A stretch of DNA of 7,293 nt from positions 1-7,293 of the forward strand of contig DAHWKH010000051.1 in NCBI GenBank assembly GCA_027343725.1. The letters are read 5' to 3'. Shown here piece after piece: positions 1-7,293 of this stretch. The DNA is from Acidiferrobacteraceae bacterium. GTDB lineage: Bacteria; Pseudomonadota; Gammaproteobacteria; Acidiferrobacterales; Acidiferrobacteraceae. Under the pieces are notes generated by a model. It searched no databases, was not told where the DNA came from, and saw nothing but the letters and a program-made list of their open reading frames with translations. A program made the translations under genes and the position numbers. Within the stretch, counting starts at the first letter, position 1, and every line of letters starts with the position of its first letter.

Positions 1-158
1 CGCGTATCCTTGCCGATCAGGACGTTCCCGCGGTCCGCGCCCTTCGCCAACAGGACACGGCCCGCGGCCCAGCCGAGCTTCAAGACCTTCTCCGGGGTGA
101 TCGGCTCCTCGCCCACGCGCCCACGCACCCCGTCCGTGCCAAAATAGCGCCGCTTCAC
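1..158 (-). CDS. glmM: Phosphoglucosamine mutase, N-terminal part (cut by left edge)
   Basis: GlmM converts glucosamine-6-phosphate to glucosamine-1-phosphate in the cytoplasm, on the route to UDP-GlcNAc for peptidoglycan and LPS. Only the first 52 codons are visible. They read MKRRYFGTDGVRGRVGEEPI, then a helix-rich stretch, ending near VLIGKDTR. The FGTDGVRG block near residue 6 and the GKDTR block near residue 50 are hallmarks of the GlmM branch of the phosphohexomutase superfamily. The catalytic phosphoserine loop (around residue 100 in E. coli) lies beyond the edge, so activity cannot be judged. The start is GTG. It overlaps the folP stop by 4 nt (GTGA) and has a strong AAGGAG ribosome site 8 nt upstream, inside folP. 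The tight overlap suggests translational coupling to folP. The folP-glmM pair is a common gammaproteobacterial arrangement. Confidence 0.95.
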   Translation of the reverse strand, partial: MKRRYFGTDGVRGRVGEEPITPEKVLKLGWAAGRVLLAKGADRGNVLIGKDT

Positions 159-997
159 GTCACCCGCTCCTTGGGTTCGAATATCCACTCCCAGGTACGC
201 ACCGCCGCCACCGTCTCGCGGACGTCGTGGACGCGCACCACCCGCGCACCGCCTCGGATCCCGGCCAAGGCCAGGGCGATGCTCGTTTGCAACCGCTCAC
301 CGACGGCGAGACCCAGGAGGTCGCCGGCCATGCTCTTGCGTGAGACGCCGATCAAGACCGGGGCGAGCGCCGCGAACTCCGGCAGGGCCCGCATCAGCGC
401 CTGGTTGTGCACCAGGGTCTTTCCGAACCCGAACCCCGGATCGATCACGATCTTCTCCTGCGCGATGCCGGCGGCCAGACACGCCGCCATGCGATCGGAC
501 AAAAACCGCCGGACCTCGGCGACGACATCGGCGTACCGGGGCCGTACCTGCATAATGGCAGGCTCGGCCGGCGAATGCATCAGACAGACCGGTACGCCCA
601 AGGCCGCGGCCTGGGCGAGTGCGCCGGGGCGGGTGAGCGCGCGCACGTCATTGATGAAGTCGGCGCCGGCCGCCACCGCCTCTGCCATGACGACCGGGTC
701 CGACGTGTCGACCGAGATCGGGATCTCGGAGCGCTCGCGAATGGCGGTGATCACCGGGAGCACGCGCGCGCACTCCTCGTCGCGCGTCACCGGCGACGCA
801 CCCGGGCGCGTCGATTCGCCCCCCACGTCGATGATGTCGGCACCGGCCGCGATGAGGTCGAAGGCGTGCTGCGAGGCCTTGCGGGGATCGACAAACAGGC
901 CCCCGTCCGAAAACGAATCGGGGGTCACGTTGAGAATGCCCATGACGGCCACGCGGCCTTCCGGCAAAAGCCAGGACGACGCGGCCTTCGTCACCAT
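155..997 (-). CDS. folP: Dihydropteroate synthase
   Basis: Joins 7,8-dihydropterin pyrophosphate and p-aminobenzoate to form 7,8-dihydropteroate in folate synthesis; it is the sulfonamide target. The 280 residues match the usual length (E. coli about 282) and form one TIM barrel. Visible motifs, in order: MGILNVTPDSFSDGG (residues 19-33, Asn23), DVGGESTRPGA (57-67), SVDTS with Asp97, IND with Asn116, DPGFGFGK (186-193), SRKS with Arg220/Lys221, and RVHDV with Arg255/His257. All pterin, diphosphate and pABA contact residues known from E. coli have counterparts. Phe29 and Pro65, positions tied to sulfonamide resistance when mutated, are wild type. One oddity is residues 141-150, HSPAEPAIMQ, where the family usually has HMQG-x-P-x-x-MQ. 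The ATG lies 6 nt after the ftsH stop. A GTG at codon 2 would give better spacing from the TAAGG ribosome site, so either could be used. Confidence 0.96.
   Translation of the reverse strand: MVTKAASSWLLPEGRVAVMGILNVTPDSFSDGGLFVDPRKASQHAFDLIAAGADIIDVGGESTRPGASPVTRDEECARVLPVITAIRERSEIPISVDTSDPVVMAEAVAAGADFINDVRALTRPGALAQAAALGVPVCLMHSPAEPAIMQVRPRYADVVAEVRRFLSDRMAACLAAGIAQEKIVIDPGFGFGKTLVHNQALMRALPEFAALAPVLIGVSRKSMAGDLLGLAVGERLQTSIALALAGIRGGARVVRVHDVRETVAAVRTWEWIFEPKERVT
167..172 (-). promoter_or_regulatory. Ribosome binding site of glmM
   Basis: On the minus strand this reads AAGGAG, 8 nt before the GTG start of glmM. It lies inside the last codons of folP (Pro-Lys-Glu-Arg). It supports the GTG at 158 as the true start, although the codon overlaps the folP stop. 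Confidence 0.8.
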
Positions 998-1003
998 GCG
1001 ACC

Positions 1004-2914
<1,911 letters not shown>

Positions 2915-2920
2915 GATATG

Positions 2921-2925
2921 ACCTC
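2921..2925 (-). promoter_or_regulatory. Ribosome binding site deciding the TTG start of ftsH
   Basis: On the minus strand this reads GAGGT, with GAGG ending 7 nt before the TTG at 2914. It lies in the only real intergenic gap of the window (2915-2959) and is the main evidence that ftsH begins with TTG. No convincing -10/-35 pair or heat-shock promoter was recognised in the gap. Confidence 0.7.
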
Positions 2926-2959
2926 GTGCGTCCCATAGAACGCGCCTGCCGCCATTCTC

Positions 2960-3586
2960 CTACGACTCCGACGCCGGCACAACAGGCCGCAACCCGGTTC
3001 CGAGGAGGTAGACCTCGGGGCTTCGGGGGCGCGACGCAGGCGGTTTGCGCGTGGCCACCCGACTGAAACGGCGCCGCATCTCGGCCAAAAGCTCCGGAAA
3101 TCCGGCACCCTGGAACGCCTTGATCAGGCAACGACCCTCCGCTGCCAGACAGGCCGCGGCGAACTCAAGCGCCATTTCCGCAAGTCCCATCGCGTGCGCT
3201 TGGTCGGCTGCGGCAATACCACTGATATTGGGGGCCATATCCGAAATTACAAGGTCTGCAGGGCCCCCGAGGGCCGCGCGCACGTGCGCGAGGCACGCCG
3301 GGTCGGTGAAATCCCCCTGGATGAAGTCGACCCCGGACAGCGGCGCCATCGGCAGGATATCGACCGCGACCACCCGCCCCCCGGGACCCACGCGGCGCGC
3401 GGCGTATTGCGCGAAACCGCCGGGCGCGCTCCCGAGATCGGCCACCAGGTCCCCGGCACGCAACACGTGGTCCCGGGCGTCGATTTCCTCAAGCTTGAAG
3501 GCCGCGCGCGAGCGATACCCCTGCGCTTGCGCCCGCTTCACGTAGGGGTCGGAGAAATGCTCGGCCATCCAGCGATTGCGCGCCAT
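2960..3586 (-). CDS. rlmE: 23S rRNA (uridine-2552-2'-O) methyltransferase
   Basis: RlmE (FtsJ/RrmJ) uses SAM to methylate the 2'-OH of U2552 in the A loop of 23S rRNA, a late step in 50S assembly; in E. coli it is heat inducible. The 208 residues match E. coli (209). The Rossmann-type fold shows SAM motif DLGSAPGGF (50-58), ISDMAPNISG (114-123), LIKAFQG (154-160) and a C-terminal SPEVYLLGTG. The catalytic K-D-K-E tetrad is intact as Lys31, Asp116, Lys156 and Glu191. The frame stays open to 3967, but family alignment and a GGAGG ribosome site place the start at the ATG at 3586, which shares one base with the stop of the upstream gene (TGATG). A GTG one codon earlier is a minor alternative. The stop is TAG. 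The rlmE-ftsH pairing is widely conserved in gammaproteobacteria. Confidence 0.96.
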   Translation of the reverse strand: MARNRWMAEHFSDPYVKRAQAQGYRSRAAFKLEEIDARDHVLRAGDLVADLGSAPGGFAQYAARRVGPGGRVVAVDILPMAPLSGVDFIQGDFTDPACLAHVRAALGGPADLVISDMAPNISGIAAADQAHAMGLAEMALEFAAACLAAEGRCLIKAFQGAGFPELLAEMRRRFSRVATRKPPASRPRSPEVYLLGTGLRPVVPASES

Positions 3587-4035
3587 CACCCCTCCAGGGC
3601 CCACGCGACGAGCGCGATCCCGAGCAAGGCTTCGCCCCCGTAGAGCGCGGTGGCGAGCCCGTGCAGCGCCAAAAAGACGTCCCACGTCGGGCGGCCCGGG
3701 CCAAACCGCGGCCGGGAGCGCAGAAACGCCATGATCGGCAGCACCGCGCACTCGAATGCCGCATCGAGTCCCCATGCCGTCCAGGCGATGGCCGGCCACG
3801 GCCGGCCGCGTCGGCTCACCGCCCGCGCCACCACAAGGCCCAGGACCAGACCGAGCCCCTGCCACACCGCGAACAGGATGCCGGCGATACCGCCGGCCAC
3901 GGCCAACGGCAGGCGCCAAAAGAGAACCGGGACCACGAACACCAGCGCCCACAGCCCGCCGATCCACAAAGCCGCCGCGACCCGCGCCGTGGCGTGCCCG
4001 GACGGTTCAGATGTAGCGCACGTCGAGGATTTCAT
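3586..4035 (-). CDS. DUF4149-type four-helix membrane protein, function unknown
   Basis: A small, very hydrophobic protein of 149 residues with four likely membrane helices (about 19-39, 46-70, 82-105 and 120-146) and short loops rich in Arg and Pro. LWIGGLWALVFVVPVLF near the start, GGIAGILFAVWQG in the middle and FLALHGLATALYGGEALLG near the end fit the DUF4149 family as I know it. No catalytic or metal-binding motif is evident, and no biochemical role for the family is known to me. The ATG at 4035 lies inside the end of greA (29-nt overlap) and lacks a clear ribosome site, so translation probably depends on coupling with greA. The only later in-frame candidate seen is a TTG inside helix 1, which would damage it. 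Codon and base use look like the neighbours. Family call by pattern recognition only. Confidence 0.8.
   Translation of the reverse strand: MKSSTCATSEPSGHATARVAAALWIGGLWALVFVVPVLFWRLPLAVAGGIAGILFAVWQGLGLVLGLVVARAVSRRGRPWPAIAWTAWGLDAAFECAVLPIMAFLRSRPRFGPGRPTWDVFLALHGLATALYGGEALLGIALVAWALEG
3591..3595 (-). promoter_or_regulatory. Ribosome binding site of rlmE inside the DUF4149 gene
   Basis: On the minus strand this reads GGAGG, 4 nt before the rlmE ATG. It is embedded in the last codons (Leu-Glu-Gly-stop) of the upstream gene. With the TGATG stop/start overlap it fixes the rlmE start and suggests termination-reinitiation coupling. Confidence 0.75.
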
Positions 4036-4475
4036 ATTGACGCGTGCCGTCCGGCACGCGCACCTCGACCACGTCGCCCGATTCCTTGCCGATCAGGGCG
4101 CGGGCGATCGGCGAGCCGATGGAGATCTTGCCGCCGTTGATATCGGCCTCGTCCTCGCCGACGATCTGGTAGGTGACCTCCCGCTGGCCCTCCTCCTCGA
4201 ACAGATCGAGGGTCGCCCCGAAGACCACCCGGCCGCCGGCGTTCACGGTCAACGGGTCGATGACTTGGGCGTTTCCAAGCTTCATCTCGAGGTCGCTGAT
4301 ACGCCCCTCGATAAAGCTCTGCTGTTCCTTGGCCGCATGATACTCCGCGTTTTCCGAGAGATCCCCATGGGCGCGCGCCTCCGCGATCGCTTGGATGATC
4401 CGCGGCCGCTCCGTGGTTTTCAGGCGATGCAATTCGGCCTTCAGTTTCTCGGCGCCACTCACTGTGAGAGGAACT

Positions 4476-4483
<8 letters not shown>
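4007..4483 (-). CDS. greA: Transcription elongation factor GreA
   Basis: GreA enters the secondary channel of RNA polymerase and stimulates cleavage of the 3' end of RNA in backtracked complexes, allowing elongation to resume. The 158 residues equal the E. coli length. The N-terminal coiled coil spans about residues 8-75. Its tip HGDLSENAEYHAAKEQQ (39-55) carries the essential acidic pair Asp41 and Glu44, which coordinate the catalytic magnesium. The C-terminal FKBP-like domain includes GRVVFGAT (84-91), YQIVGEDEAD (105-114) and SPIARALIGK (124-133). The frame remains open 20 codons further upstream, but family N termini and an AAGGAG site 7 nt upstream fix the ATG at 4483. It overlaps the end of carB by 8 nt (ATGACTAA). 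carB-greA linkage is common in gammaproteobacteria. Confidence 0.97.

Positions 4484-7293
<2,810 letters not shown>

Noticed and set aside
2915..2959. Possible heat-shock promoter or terminator in the rlmE-ftsH gap
   Set aside because: Only 45 nt, with no recognisable sigma-32 or sigma-70 hexamer pair on the minus strand and no GC hairpin followed by a T run.
2960..3967. Longer rlmE reading frame of 335 codons
   Set aside because: The first 127 codons are Arg/Gly/Pro-rich, out of frame with the DUF4149 gene they overlap, and unlike any RlmE. The ATG at 3586 gives the normal 208-residue protein with a good ribosome site.
3586..4035. DUF4149 gene as a recently acquired or mobile insertion
   Set aside because: Base and codon use match the neighbours, both ends overlap adjacent genes, and no repeats, integrase or attachment-like duplications are present.

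Overview
This window is a compact block of housekeeping genes from a GC-rich (roughly 60-65% by eye) proteobacterium. Protein resemblance to E. coli and Pseudomonas family members, together with the gene order, points to a non-enteric gammaproteobacterium. The genus cannot be fixed from this sequence alone.

All seven genes lie on the minus strand, so transcription runs from right to left: carB (5' end beyond the right edge), greA, a DUF4149-type membrane protein gene, rlmE (ftsJ/rrmJ), ftsH, folP and glmM (3' part beyond the left edge). The carB-greA-rlmE-ftsH-folP-glmM order is a known gammaproteobacterial arrangement. Packing is extreme. carB/greA overlap by 8 nt, greA/DUF4149 by 29 nt, DUF4149/rlmE by 1 nt and folP/glmM by 4 nt. 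The only gaps are 6 nt (ftsH/folP) and 45 nt (rlmE/ftsH). This is the layout expected of one transcript with translational coupling. No terminator, convincing promoter, RNA gene, repeat array, insertion sequence or phage gene was seen.

The genes serve different core processes: carbamoyl phosphate for arginine and pyrimidines (CarB), rescue of backtracked RNA polymerase (GreA), 23S rRNA 2'-O-methylation (RlmE), membrane protein quality control (FtsH), folate synthesis (FolP) and amino-sugar supply for peptidoglycan and LPS (GlmM). The DUF4149 protein is the only one without a known role.

No novel system was found. The points worth a second look are small: a TTG start for ftsH, unusual residues in two conserved motifs (FtsH Walker A, FolP substrate loop), the absence of yhbY next to rlmE, the DUF4149 gene wedged between greA and rlmE, and an apparent excess of GATC/CGATCG sites. 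Very long plus-strand open frames, one of about 826 codons, are explained by GC-rich wobble positions on the opposite strand.
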